64,000 nt of DNA from TC-15 sp034437275 (GCA_034437275.1 DAOTUD010000031.1:1-64000), one strand, 5' to 3'; counted from the first letter of the stretch, positions 1 to 8,317 are shown. Numbers and translations: made by a program. The notes: generated by a model from the sequence alone, not told the origin.

Positions 1-53
1 GCTTTTTCTTCGACACTCAACTCAACCGTCAGCGGGTTCGGTCCTCGGCTCAC
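1..53 (-). CDS. 5' end of a possible transposase or HTH protein (cut by window edge)
   Basis: A GTG at 53-51 opens a frame that runs off the left edge, giving 17 residues that read MSRGPNPLTVELSVEEK. The pattern of a short basic start, then PL, then L-S-x-E-E resembles the first residues of IS630-type transposases and related helix-turn-helix proteins. An AGGA lies about 10 bases upstream and a TATAAT box lies at 98-93 on the same strand. Too little is visible to assign a family, so this rests on pattern memory only. Confidence 0.3.
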   Translation of the reverse strand, partial: MSRGPNPLTVELSVEEK

Positions 54-92
54 TGTCTTTTTTCCTGTCCCATTTTCGTCGATACGCTCTCG

Positions 93-98
93 ATTATA
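93..98 (-). promoter_or_regulatory. -10 box TATAAT
   Basis: A perfect TATAAT on the minus strand lies 40 bases before the GTG at 53. No good -35 hexamer is seen at 16-18 bases upstream. It also lies just downstream of the NIF3 gene, which ends at 126, so the truncated gene may have its own promoter. Confidence 0.35.
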
Positions 99-125
99 CC
101 CTCACTTCATTTCCGCCGCCCTGTA

Positions 126-1028
126 CTAGCGCCAGGGATCGGGCTGTTTGATGAAGCGCGCTTCGATGCCTGCGTTGCGGAACCAGCCCGGCAGTTGGTC
201 GCGCATCACGATCATCTCGCTGGTGTAATGCGACAGGCCGAGCAGATTCATCGCCAGCGTCGGCACCAGCTCACGCATCACTTTGCGCTGCTGGGACGCA
301 TATTCATAATCCCCCACCAGCCACCAATGGCCGGTCACATACGTATCACAGCCGAGGGCCTGCACCCGCCGCAGATGGTCGGGGTTATCGCCGCCGCCCG
401 GGATCAAGGCCACATGTTCGACCGGCTGGCCGTTGAAACGGATCTGGTTATAGCGAATGTAGGGCAGGTCGGTGGTGCTGGCCAGGTGCTCGGCAAAATC
501 GCCGAACGTCATATCGTGCACTTTGCCATGCACGCCTTCCAGCTTGCCATGATGCGGCGCGAACCATTCCCAATCGCGCAGCTTGAGCGTCTGGGCCAGC
601 GCGATCACCGTGCTGATCTCCTGGTTGCAGTCCAGCGGCGCATGGCAGGCGTAGTAGCTGATGTGATGCTCGCGCAGGGCTTCGAGTTGGGCCTCGTTGA
701 TGCCCAGGAAACCGCGCCCGCTTTCCTCAAAATCGGCGGGGTGATGCGCGAAGATCATGGCCCCCGGCGCGCCGCGCTCCAGTTCCAGCGCCAGGATCGT
801 ATCCAGCACCGCCTGGTCGGGGAACACGATCAAATACACCCGGTCGATCTCTTCGCAGGTATCCAGCATCAGCCCATTCCAGGTCCCCTGGACGAAGTCC
901 GCTTCGGCCAGCCGGTGATAGACCGCCATATCGCCCGGCGGGATGATGGTGGCCCACAGGTTGCTTTCGTTGAAGGCCCGGACGTCGAAAAATTCGTCGA
1001 GTTTCGTTACTAATTCGGCTTGCTTCAT
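126..1028 (-). CDS. NIF3-like dinuclear metal-center protein (YbgI/YqfO family)
   Basis: A 300-residue protein of the NIF3 family, which forms ring-shaped oligomers that bind two metal ions. The in vivo reaction is not settled (GTP cyclohydrolase 1 type 2 is the database name). Visible metal-ligand motifs are MIFAHHP near residue 93, CHAPLD near 128, the glycine-rich IPGGGDN followed by CDTYVTGHWW, and the C-terminal LGLSHYTSE that supplies the last His and Glu. The length suits a family member without the large insertion domain. Its ATG overlaps the upstream gene's TGA by four bases, so the two are probably translationally coupled. The family call is firm and the substrate is unknown. Confidence 0.88.
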   Translation of the reverse strand: MKQAELVTKLDEFFDVRAFNESNLWATIIPPGDMAVYHRLAEADFVQGTWNGLMLDTCEEIDRVYLIVFPDQAVLDTILALELERGAPGAMIFAHHPADFEESGRGFLGINEAQLEALREHHISYYACHAPLDCNQEISTVIALAQTLKLRDWEWFAPHHGKLEGVHGKVHDMTFGDFAEHLASTTDLPYIRYNQIRFNGQPVEHVALIPGGGDNPDHLRRVQALGCDTYVTGHWWLVGDYEYASQQRKVMRELVPTLAMNLLGLSHYTSEMIVMRDQLPGWFRNAGIEARFIKQPDPWR

Positions 1029-1669
1029 GTGTCCCCCTCATTACGCCGCTCGGCATAATAGCGTGCCTCGTTCTCAACCAGTTCGACGATCGCCCCAATC
1101 GTCGGGTCGGGTGGTGTGTGCGGTTCCAGGGGCAGGAGCCGGGCGTCCTGCACGGTCCAGGCGGGCCAGTCCATCACGACGCAGGCCAGGCTGCCGTGCG
1201 GCACATCGCCCAGGACCAGCCGGTCCGCGCCAACGTCGGGCAAGCACGGGGCGTCCCGGTCGACAGTTACAACGGGGTCCTCCGGCGCGGGATCGGGCTG
1301 GCCGCTGCTGGCGCTGATGGTCACGCCGCGCCTGGATAAGCGGGCCGCGCGCCCCCAGATGATCACGGCCATCATGATGTCTTCCGCCAGCCGTCGCAGC
1401 GCCGCCGGCGGGATCGTCACTTTTTCCGGCCCGCTGATGAACACCGCGTCGTAGCCCATACCATCCATGATCGTTAACGGCGCGCGCCCTTCGGTCGCCG
1501 GGCACACCCACGCATCCAGCGCGCAGGTGTCGCCCAGGTCCAGCAAGAAGACCGGCCCTGCGGCCTGCCGGCGCTGCGCCTGGATCAGGGTGGCGAGCCG
1601 GGGCAGCAGCGCCAGGCGGCCTTCCAGATTGGCCGTATACAACAGCGTGACCGTTGATGCTTCAGACAA
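1025..1669 (-). CDS. Degenerate metallophosphatase/5'-nucleotidase-like protein
   Basis: A 214-residue soluble protein of uncertain function. The N-terminus TLLYTANLEGRL followed by FLLDLGDT resembles the start of calcineurin-like 5'-nucleotidases, where LLYTNDxHG and GD carry metal ligands, and MDGMGYDAVF matches the usual 'NxxGYDA' region. The His of the first motif is missing and no later HGH motif is seen, so catalysis by the usual mechanism is doubtful. The start is a TTG at 1669 with AAAGGA seven bases upstream. It precedes and overlaps the NIF3 gene by four bases, which suggests a functional pair. The gap of 87 bases to the crotonase holds no clear terminator. Confidence 0.55.
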   Translation of the reverse strand: MSEASTVTLLYTANLEGRLALLPRLATLIQAQRRQAAGPVFLLDLGDTCALDAWVCPATEGRAPLTIMDGMGYDAVFISGPEKVTIPPAALRRLAEDIMMAVIIWGRAARLSRRGVTISASSGQPDPAPEDPVVTVDRDAPCLPDVGADRLVLGDVPHGSLACVVMDWPAWTVQDARLLPLEPHTPPDPTIGAIVELVENEARYYAERRNEGDT

Positions 1670-1756
1670 ACAATAATCCTTTCACCACTCGGGCCTCATT
1701 GTAGCGGCATTGCAGTGTAATCCCAAATCACAATTCCCAGACCCGAAGCCCGGCCC

Positions 1757-2533
1757 CTAACGGCCCTTCCATTCTGGCTTGCGCTTATTCAAGAAGGCGT
1801 CCATGCCTTCCTGCTGGTCCTCGGTGGAAAACAGCGCGTAGAAGTGATTGCGCTCGTAGGCCAGCCCGGCGGCCAGCGGCGTCTCCAGCGCCATGTTGAC
1901 CGCGTCTTTGGCCAGCCGGACGGCAATCGGGGCACGCGCCGCGATCTTCCCGGCCAGTTGGAGCGCCACGTCCAGGTACTCCTCGACCGGTGCGACATGG
2001 TTCACCAGCCCGAAGCGCGCGGCCTCTTCGGCGGACAGGCGGCGGTCATTCAGGACCATCTCCATCGTGAGCGCCTTGCCGATGGTGCGCGCGAGGCGCT
2101 GCGTGCCGCCCGCGCCGGGGATCACGCCCAGGTTGATCTCCGGCTGCCCGAACACCGCCGCCTCCGACGCGACGATCATGTCGCAGGCCAGCGCCAGCTC
2201 GCAGCCGCCACCCAACGCATAGCCACTCACCGCCGCGATCAGCGGTTTGCGCAGGGTGCGCAGCCGTTCCCAGCGCCCGATAAAGTCCATCGCCATCATG
2301 TCGGACGGGTCGGCCCGCACCATCTCGCCAATGTCGGCCCCGGCGGCAAAGGCTTTGTCGCTGCCGGTGATCACCATGCAGCCGATGGTGTCGTCGGCGT
2401 CGAGCGCAGCCAACGCTTCGGCCAGTTCGGCCATCAGCGGGCCGTTGAGCGCGTTGAAGGCGCGCGGGCGATCCAACTGCACCAGGCCGACACCGTCTGC
2501 CGGGCGTTCGACAATAATATTTTCGTAAGGCAT
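1757..2533 (-). CDS. Enoyl-CoA hydratase/isomerase (crotonase family)
   Basis: A 258-residue crotonase, the usual length for a stand-alone enoyl-CoA hydratase, which adds water to 2-enoyl-CoA in fatty-acid or amino-acid breakdown. The oxyanion-hole motifs AFAAGADI (near 61-68) and YALGGGCELAL (105-115) are intact. Both acid-base glutamates are present at about E112 (GGGCELAL) and E132 (GQPEINLG), 20 residues apart as in rat mitochondrial hydratase. GVIPGAGGTQRL follows. A strong AGGAGG lies five bases before the ATG. Substrate chain length cannot be read from sequence. No thiolase or acyl-CoA dehydrogenase is next to it. Confidence 0.93.
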   Translation of the reverse strand: MPYENIIVERPADGVGLVQLDRPRAFNALNGPLMAELAEALAALDADDTIGCMVITGSDKAFAAGADIGEMVRADPSDMMAMDFIGRWERLRTLRKPLIAAVSGYALGGGCELALACDMIVASEAAVFGQPEINLGVIPGAGGTQRLARTIGKALTMEMVLNDRRLSAEEAARFGLVNHVAPVEEYLDVALQLAGKIAARAPIAVRLAKDAVNMALETPLAAGLAYERNHFYALFSTEDQQEGMDAFLNKRKPEWKGR

Positions 2534-2576
2534 TGCTTCCTCCTGAGTAAAAATCTTATTCCAGACTTATCAGAAA

Positions 2577-2620
2577 TGCGCCCCTCCCCCTCGCTGCAGC
2601 GTGAGGGACACCAGGGCGCA
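2577..2620. repeat. Imperfect hairpin between crotonase and GT39-like gene
   Basis: TGCGCCC at 2577-2583 pairs with GGGCGCA at 2614-2620, and an inner CCCTCGCTG/CAGCGTGAGGG arm extends it. No T-run follows on either strand, so it is not a clear terminator. It lies in the 328-base gap between divergent genes and may be a REP-like element or an operator. The rest of that gap holds a promoter candidate and one short cysteine-rich frame. Confidence 0.4.
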
Positions 2621-2650
2621 TTGGTCGGAACGGCAGGACTGTATTACAAT
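2621..2650 (+). promoter_or_regulatory. Candidate promoter for the GT39-like gene
   Basis: TTGGTC at 2621-2626 and TACAAT at 2645-2650 are separated by 18 bases. This would serve the short frame at 2709 and the membrane protein at 2862. The match is moderate. Confidence 0.35.
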
Positions 2651-2708
2651 GCGGCATAGGATCATGCCAATGGCGGTATAGACGCGCGACCGCATCAGAG
2701 ATCAGAGT

Positions 2709-2849
2709 ATGAGCAATTCTATCACAATCACGCTGACCTTCAAATATCGGCGCTTTCTCGCTTGCTGCGCCCACCAGGAAGTCCCGGTATACGCCACCTG
2801 CGCCGCCGTGTGGTGCCTCTCCAACCACTGCGTCACAATCACAGATTGA
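2709..2849 (+). CDS. Possible 46-residue cysteine-rich small protein
   Basis: An ATG at 2709 opens a 46-codon frame ending in TGA at 2847-2849, 12 bases before the start of the GT39-like gene. The product has five cysteines (a CC pair near residue 19-20, then three spaced singly). It has no signal peptide and no family I recognise. No good Shine-Dalgarno site is seen. It could be a leader frame coupled to the downstream gene, a small metal-binding protein, or chance. Confidence 0.25.
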   Translation: MSNSITITLTFKYRRFLACCAHQEVPVYATCAAVWCLSNHCVTITD

Positions 2850-2861
2850 CAAGGACACACG

Positions 2862-5003
2862 ATGCCATCCTCCAAACAGACCCAGACGCTTAGCTTCATC
2901 CGCGCCATTGCGATCATTTTCTGGATGACGGTCGTTATCGCGCTGTATTTTTGGGCCTACAAGCCGTTTAATGCCACGTTGGCCCGCGCAGTGGGCGGGG
3001 CGCTGGTGGACCTGGTGACGATGGGTGTGCTGGTTGCGGTCGCGGGGGGGCTGGGCCGGTGGCTATTAGGGCGGCTGGATGTCAGCCCGTGGAGCCGGGC
3101 GGAGCGCGTCGCCGCTGCCGGATTGATCGGCCTCTCCACGCTGTCGCTGCTCATCCTGGGCGTCGGGGGCATTGCGCTCACGCCGCTGGCGATGGGGGCG
3201 CTGCTGGTCGTGATCGCGGTCGCCACGCTGCGCGACCTGGGCGGCTGGCTGGCCAATACGGCCCGCTGGCTGCACACCGCACGCCAGCCCCTCGCCACAC
3301 GCGGGGAACAGTTCCTGCGGGTGACTATCGCGCTGGCCGTGCTGCTGGCGCTGGCGCTGGCTGTGCTGCCCCCCAGCAAATGGGACGTGCTGACGTACCA
3401 CCTGGCCGGGCCGGAGCAGTACGTCATGCGCGGGCAGTTGTATGCCGTCCCGCACAACCATTACCTCGGCTTCCCGCAGCAAGTCGAGTCCCTGTTCAGC
3501 GGCCAACTGGCGCTGACCGGACGCCTGACCGGCAGCGCGCTGATGCATTGGGCGGTGGGCGCGCTGATGCTGCTGATGGTGGGCGGCTATACCGCGCGGA
3601 AAACCAACCCGGCGGCGGGGCTGGCCGCGGTCGGGGCGGTCCTGCTCGGCAAAAGCATCTGGCTGGAAATGACGATGGCGTATGTCGATTTGCTGCCGAT
3701 GGGGCTGGCGATGGTCGGGCTGGCGGTCGCCGACCTCTGGACCGCCGTCCGGCACGCGGCGCACGACGACGCGCCGCCGGGCTGGTGGGCGCAGCACGTC
3801 AGGCCGGGGCTGGGCTACCTGGTGCTGCTCGGCGTGGTCGTCGGGTTTGCGATGGGGACCAAGTACTCGGTGCTGTGGATGGGGGTCGCGTTCGGCGTGC
3901 TGGTGCTGTGGCTGAGCTGGCGCGACAACTGGCGCGCGGCGATTGTCTTCGGCGCGATCTACACGCTGGCCGCCGCGGCGGTGATGGCCCCCTGGCTGGT
4001 GCGCAACGCGGTTTGGTACGACAACCCGGTGTACCCGTTCATGTTCGAAGCGGCGGAAATGGACACCATCCGCCAGGAGTGGTACCAGCAGCCCGAGTCG
4101 GGGATGATCTACTCCGACGATGCATGGCAGCTCCCAATTATGCCGATCATGGCGACCATCTTCGGGCTGGAGGGCAAAAGCGGGTACAGCACCAGCATCG
4201 GCCCCCTCTACCTGATCCTGACGCCCATGATCCTGGCGACGTGGCGGCACCTGACGCACGACGAACGGCGGACGGTCGTCCGGGCGTTGATCTTCGCCGC
4301 CGTGATCACGGGTTTCTGGATATTTTCCGCCGCGTTCATCTCGCACGTCAACCAGCAAACGCGGCTGGTGTTGTACATGTTCCCGCCGTTGGCGGTGGTA
4401 GCCGGTATCGCGCTGGAGTCGCTGCGCCGGCTGCCGAACAAACCGCTGGATGTGGGCTTTGTGGTGCGCGCGTTAGTGCTGCTTACCCTGGTGCTGACGC
4501 TGGTGGACTATGTGCGCTATGCCTACAGCGGCGGCCTGTTCACCTACTTTTCCGGGAACGACAACTACGCCGAACGCTACCGCGAGGATGCGCTGGGCTG
4601 GCATTACGAGGCGATGCGCCAGGTCAACGACCTGCCTGCCGGGTCGCAGGTCTGGTTCTTGTGGGAGCCGCGCTACCTGTACTGTGACATGGACCGCGTG
4701 ACCTGCCGCCCGGATTCGCTGCTGGACGCGTGGTACTATGCGCGGCACACCGCCGGGGACCCGGCCAGCATCGCGCAGACGTGGTACGCCACCGGGACCG
4801 ACTACTTCCTGGTCTACGAATTTGGGCGCACCTTCGAAAAAGACATCAACGACCTGTACATCCCGGCGGATTGGGACACCTGGCACACGTTCGTCGACCG
4901 GTATTTCGTTGCCGAGTGGACCGGCCAGCTTGATGACAATGAGGACCCGTTCTATGTCATCTACCGCTGGCGCGCGGACGCGGTCCCGGAGGCCGGCGAC
5001 TGA
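2862..5003 (+). CDS. GT39/ArnT-like multi-pass membrane glycosyltransferase
   Basis: A 713-residue integral membrane protein with about 12 hydrophobic helices and a soluble C-terminal third (from about residue 575). The motif WDVLTYHLAGPEQYV near residue 170, followed by an amphipathic loop with YLGFPQQVESLF, resembles the first periplasmic loop of GT-C enzymes, which move a sugar from a polyprenyl-phosphate carrier. A KYSVLW segment follows a later helix. AAGGA lies eight bases before the ATG. The neighbouring glycosidase and membrane transferases support a role in envelope glycan assembly. The catalytic acid is not pinned down, and donor and acceptor are unknown. Confidence 0.65.
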   Translation: MPSSKQTQTLSFIRAIAIIFWMTVVIALYFWAYKPFNATLARAVGGALVDLVTMGVLVAVAGGLGRWLLGRLDVSPWSRAERVAAAGLIGLSTLSLLILGVGGIALTPLAMGALLVVIAVATLRDLGGWLANTARWLHTARQPLATRGEQFLRVTIALAVLLALALAVLPPSKWDVLTYHLAGPEQYVMRGQLYAVPHNHYLGFPQQVESLFSGQLALTGRLTGSALMHWAVGALMLLMVGGYTARKTNPAAGLAAVGAVLLGKSIWLEMTMAYVDLLPMGLAMVGLAVADLWTAVRHAAHDDAPPGWWAQHVRPGLGYLVLLGVVVGFAMGTKYSVLWMGVAFGVLVLWLSWRDNWRAAIVFGAIYTLAAAAVMAPWLVRNAVWYDNPVYPFMFEAAEMDTIRQEWYQQPESGMIYSDDAWQLPIMPIMATIFGLEGKSGYSTSIGPLYLILTPMILATWRHLTHDERRTVVRALIFAAVITGFWIFSAAFISHVNQQTRLVLYMFPPLAVVAGIALESLRRLPNKPLDVGFVVRALVLLTLVLTLVDYVRYAYSGGLFTYFSGNDNYAERYREDALGWHYEAMRQVNDLPAGSQVWFLWEPRYLYCDMDRVTCRPDSLLDAWYYARHTAGDPASIAQTWYATGTDYFLVYEFGRTFEKDINDLYIPADWDTWHTFVDRYFVAEWTGQLDDNEDPFYVIYRWRADAVPEAGD

Positions 5004-5034
5004 CCGCGCCGCCGCGATCCCGGCTGATTCACGG

Positions 5035-5063
5035 TTGACCCCGGCAGCGAGTTATGGTAAATT
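5035..5063 (+). promoter_or_regulatory. Promoter of tRNA-Lys
   Basis: TTGACC at 5035-5040 and TAAATT at 5058-5063 are 17 bases apart. This places transcription start about six bases before the mature tRNA 5' end. Confidence 0.65.
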
Positions 5064-5075
5064 TCTGGCAGTTAA

Positions 5076-5149
5076 GGCCCTGTAGCTCAATTTGGCAGAG
5101 CAGTTGACTCTTAATCAATTGGTTAGAGGTTCGAGTCCTCTCAGGGTCA
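5076..5149 (+). tRNA. tRNA-Lys (anticodon CTT)
   Basis: A full cloverleaf can be folded. The acceptor stem GGCCCTG pairs with CAGGGTC (one G-T pair). The D stem is GCTC/GAGC, the anticodon stem GTTGA/TCAAT with loop CTCTTAA, and the T stem AGAGG/CCTCT with loop TTCGAGT. The anticodon CTT reads AAG (lysine). The 3' CCA is not encoded in full: CC then T follow discriminator A5149. It has its own promoter and a strong terminator, so it is a stand-alone unit. Confidence 0.96.
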
Positions 5150-5152
5150 CCT

Positions 5153-5188
5153 CAAGTACTCACGCGCGGCGGTGAGTACTTGTTTTTT
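5153..5188 (+). terminator. Rho-independent terminator after tRNA-Lys
   Basis: An 11-base perfect stem, CAAGTACTCAC (5153-5163) with GTGAGTACTTG (5172-5182), has an eight-base loop and is followed by six T residues. Confidence 0.92.
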
Positions 5189-5276
5189 AGGGCATGGTGG
5201 CCCGCTTAGGCATTTTTCCCCGGCCTACGTTATAGTAGGGAGCCAAGCGCAATAATCACAGTCAGGACATCCCTAG

Positions 5277-7805
5277 ATGACCGAAGGCCTAAACCCACGA
5301 GTGATCTTCAGAATTGTCCGTCGCCTGGGGGGGCGCGGGGCCACAGCCGCGTTTAAGTATAAACTGGGCCGGCGGGCACGCGACCGCCGCTACGAACGCA
5401 AGCCCCCGCGCGGCCAGTTCCAGACGCTGGGTGATATCACCAGCGTCGACCGCCACACGCGCGGGATGGTCGTCAACGCCCAGCACGGCCATGTCGAGGT
5501 CGTCTTCATGACCCAGGATATCGTCCGCGTGCGGATGCGGACCGACGCCAACTTCCGGCCTCCGTTTTCCTACGCCGTCGAACATATCGACTTTACGCCG
5601 CCCACCATCCAGTATCACGAAGGGGCGGATGTGTTTTCGGTGCAGACGGCAGGGCTGACCTGCCACGTCCACCGCAGCCCGTGCCGCCTGACGTTCGAGA
5701 CGCCCGATGGCCAGGTGATCAGCCAGGACACAGGCGGGCTGGCGCACCGCGCGCGCGAAGTCCGCTGGACGCGCCGCCTGCCACCCCAGGAACGCTGCTA
5801 TGGCCTGGGGCTGCACGCGGAAGCGCTGAACCTGCGCGGCAAGCAGTTCGCGCTGTGGAACACCAACCCGCACGGCTACGATCGCGGCGACGACCCACTG
5901 TATGCCAGCATCCCCTTCTATCTGGGCGTGCAGCCGGACGTCGCCTACGGCATCCTGTGGGACAACCCGGCGCGCGGCTCTATCGACCTGGGCGCACACA
6001 ATCCCCAGGAAACGACGTTCTTCGCCGAAGATGGCGAACTGCGCTGCTACCTGTTCGCCGGGCCAGACGTGGAGAACGTGCTGCAGCACTACACCGCGCT
6101 CACCGGGCGCATGCCGCTGCCGCCGGTGTGGGTGCTGGGCTATCACCAATCGCGCTGGGGCTACGCTTCGGAAGCGGACTTCCGGACCATCGCGCAGGAA
6201 TTCCGCACGCGCCAGCTGCCATGTGACGCCCTGCACTTCGATATCGACTACATGGACGGGTTCCGCTGCTTCACCTGGGACCGCGAGCGCTTCCCGATGA
6301 TGCCCAAGCTGCTGGCCGACCTGGACATGCAGGGCTTCAAGGCGGTGGCGATCATCGATCCGGGCATCAAGGTCGATCCGGGTTACGCCGTCTACGATGA
6401 GGGGCTGGAGCAGGACGTGTTCCTGAAATACCCGGACGGCAAGCCGGTCACTGCGCCGGTCTGGCCCGGCGAATGCCACTTCCCGGACTTCACGAGCGCG
6501 CGCGTCCGCGCGTGGTGGGGCGAGCAGCACGCGATCTTGCTCCAGGCCGGGTTTGCCGGGTTCTGGAACGACATGAACGAGCCGGGCCTCAAGGCCTTCC
6601 AGCGTTACGACACGCTGGCCGATTACGTCCGGCACGACTGGGACCAACTGGGCCAATCGCACGTCGCGGGCGGTCACAACGTCTACGGCATGTTGATGTC
6701 GCGCGCGACGTATGAAGGCCTGCTGCGCCGCCAGCCGGACAAGCGGCCCTTCGTCAAGACACGCGCCGCCTACGCCGGGGCGCAGCGCTATGCCTCGTCC
6801 TGGACCGGCGACAACAAGGCTACCTGGGACCACCTGCGGCTCAGCATCAGCATGACGCTTAACATGGGGCTGTCGGGGGTGGCCTTCACCGGGCCGGATG
6901 CTGGCGGGTTTGCCGGGGAGCCGGACGCCGAACTCTTTACGCGCTGGATGCAGCTCAGCAGTATGCTGCCCTACTTCCGAGCACACACCCGGCACGACAC
7001 CGCCCCTCAGGACCCCTGGAGTTACGGCGAACTCACCGAAACCATCGTGCGGCAAGCGCTCGAACTGCGCTACCAACTGCTGCCGTACATCTATTCGACG
7101 TTTGCCCAATGCGCGCAGAACGGCCTGCCGGTCGTGCGCCCAATGTTCATGGCGGCGGCGGACGATGACACGCTGCGCGACCTGGAAGACCAGTTCATGC
7201 TGGGCGATGCGCTGCTGGTCGCGCCGGTGCTGGAGCCGGGGGCCGAGGCACGCGAGGTCTATCTGCCGCGCGGGGTGTGGTACGAATTCGACAGCAGGCG
7301 TCTGATCGACGGGGCGCAGTGGGTGACCGCGCAGGCCCCGCTGGACCGGCTGCCGCTGTACGTCCGCGCGGGGAAGGCGCTGCCCATGTGGCCGGTGATG
7401 CAGTACGTCAGCGAGCGCACGCTGGACGAGGCGCGGCTGCGCGTCTTCGCGGGCAGCGGCGACACCTCGGTCTACGAAGACGCGGGCGAGGGCATGGCCT
7501 ACCAGGACGGGGCCTATCGCTGGTCCTACTTCACGTGTAAATTCCTGCCGTCCGGGCAGTTTGCGATCGAGTGGCGGCGCGCCGGGAACTACCAGCCGCC
7601 CTACGATTACGTGCGCGTCGAGGTGGTCGGCATCCCCAGCGAGCCGGAGAGCGTCGCGCTGGATGGGCAGGCCGCACCGATCTGGTATTACGAAGACGGC
7701 ATCGTCGAGTTCAGCGTCAAGCCGTTCGGCGAGGCGCGTGTGATCGGGCGCAGCCACACCAGTTCGCCGGGCCAGAAAACCGTCATGCGTCCGCCGCGTG
7801 ACTAG
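5277..7805 (+). CDS. GH31 alpha-glucosidase
   Basis: An 842-residue glycoside hydrolase of family 31, which releases alpha-linked glucose (or xylose) from oligosaccharide ends. The nucleophile motif FWNDMNEPG places the catalytic Asp at about D432, and WTGDN places the acid/base at about D512. The upstream ALHFDIDYMDGF and downstream GGFAGEPDAELFTRWMQ motifs are intact. The order is an N-terminal beta-sandwich (to about 250), the TIM barrel, then C-terminal beta-domains. There is no signal peptide; the first 45 residues are basic. AGGA lies nine bases before the ATG. The stop TAG is the first triplet of a MITE-like element at 7803. GH13 at 57200 could act on the same glucans. Substrate choice is not determinable. 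Confidence 0.93.
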   Translation: MTEGLNPRVIFRIVRRLGGRGATAAFKYKLGRRARDRRYERKPPRGQFQTLGDITSVDRHTRGMVVNAQHGHVEVVFMTQDIVRVRMRTDANFRPPFSYAVEHIDFTPPTIQYHEGADVFSVQTAGLTCHVHRSPCRLTFETPDGQVISQDTGGLAHRAREVRWTRRLPPQERCYGLGLHAEALNLRGKQFALWNTNPHGYDRGDDPLYASIPFYLGVQPDVAYGILWDNPARGSIDLGAHNPQETTFFAEDGELRCYLFAGPDVENVLQHYTALTGRMPLPPVWVLGYHQSRWGYASEADFRTIAQEFRTRQLPCDALHFDIDYMDGFRCFTWDRERFPMMPKLLADLDMQGFKAVAIIDPGIKVDPGYAVYDEGLEQDVFLKYPDGKPVTAPVWPGECHFPDFTSARVRAWWGEQHAILLQAGFAGFWNDMNEPGLKAFQRYDTLADYVRHDWDQLGQSHVAGGHNVYGMLMSRATYEGLLRRQPDKRPFVKTRAAYAGAQRYASSWTGDNKATWDHLRLSISMTLNMGLSGVAFTGPDAGGFAGEPDAELFTRWMQLSSMLPYFRAHTRHDTAPQDPWSYGELTETIVRQALELRYQLLPYIYSTFAQCAQNGLPVVRPMFMAAADDDTLRDLEDQFMLGDALLVAPVLEPGAEAREVYLPRGVWYEFDSRRLIDGAQWVTAQAPLDRLPLYVRAGKALPMWPVMQYVSERTLDEARLRVFAGSGDTSVYEDAGEGMAYQDGAYRWSYFTCKFLPSGQFAIEWRRAGNYQPPYDYVRVEVVGIPSEPESVALDGQAAPIWYYEDGIVEFSVKPFGEARVIGRSHTSSPGQKTVMRPPRD

Positions 7806-7945
7806 AGCGTGTTATGAACTTACGCAAGTGGATTGTTCCCGTAAGTTTTACCCCTCCCTAAATCCCTCCCCATAAACGGAGAGGGACTTGCGCCTCCCCG
7901 CGTGCGGGTCGGGGGATAGGGGTAAAAAGTGCATAACAGCCTCTA
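7803..7945. mobile_element. MITE-like element with TA target duplication
   Basis: The two ends form an imperfect terminal inverted repeat of about 20 bases (16 of 20 matching): 7802-7821 reads CTAGAGCGTGTTATGAACTT, and 7927-7946 read on the other strand gives TTAGAGGCTGTTATGCACTT. Inside, TTTTACCCC (7846-7854) pairs with GGGGTAAAA (7919-7927), so the element can fold into a long hairpin. TA flanks both ends, as with IS630/Tc1-type elements. It codes for nothing. The TAG stops of the convergent GH31 and alkyltransferase-like genes lie in its two tips. Confidence 0.65.
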
Positions 7946-8317
7946 AGATTCGGCCATATCGTCGCGGACGGCGCGAAGGATGCGCTCAACTTCAGGATAG
8001 GACGGCTGCCAGAGATACTCGTCCATATCCAGGGTGTCGCGCTCGTCGAAGACCACGCCTTCGGCTTCCAGGCGGGCGCGCTGTTCGAGCGCCGCGCCAG
8101 GCGATCCTTTGATGCTGATGCGCCCTTGCGCGTTGACCACGCGCTGCCAGGGGACATCGTGATCCGTGCGGTGCTTCAGGCCGCTGAGCGCCCACCCGAC
8201 CGCCCGGGCACCGCGCGGCACGCCCAGCAGGTGGGCCACGCGCCCGTAATTCAACACCTTGCCGGGGGGAATATGCCGGACCAGTGCATAGACCAGTTCA
8301 TTAAATGATGTGCTCAT
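7943..8317 (-). CDS. Alkyltransferase-like protein (ATL, MGMT family)
   Basis: A 124-residue single-domain relative of the C-terminal half of O6-alkylguanine-DNA alkyltransferase. The active-site PCHRV is replaced by PWQRVV, with Trp at about residue 57 where the alkyl-accepting Cys should be. GKVLNYGRVAHLLG (helix-turn-helix) and RAVGWAL match the family. ATLs bind O6-alkylguanine without repairing it and hand the lesion to nucleotide excision repair. The C-terminal tail beyond residue 95 is somewhat longer than in minimal ATLs. The start ATG overlaps the start of the divergent membrane gene, and the stop lies in the tip of the MITE-like element. Confidence 0.88.
   Translation of the reverse strand: MSTSFNELVYALVRHIPPGKVLNYGRVAHLLGVPRGARAVGWALSGLKHRTDHDVPWQRVVNAQGRISIKGSPGAALEQRARLEAEGVVFDERDTLDMDEYLWQPSYPEVERILRAVRDDMAES

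Noticed and set aside
2577..2620. Reading the GC-rich hairpin as a terminator
   Set aside because: Neither strand has a T-run after the stem, and it lies at the 5' ends of divergent genes.
5289..7757. An 822-codon open frame antisense to the GH31 gene
   Set aside because: It lies wholly opposite a gene with intact catalytic motifs, and its Arg/His/Val-rich product has no domain. High GC makes such antisense frames common here.
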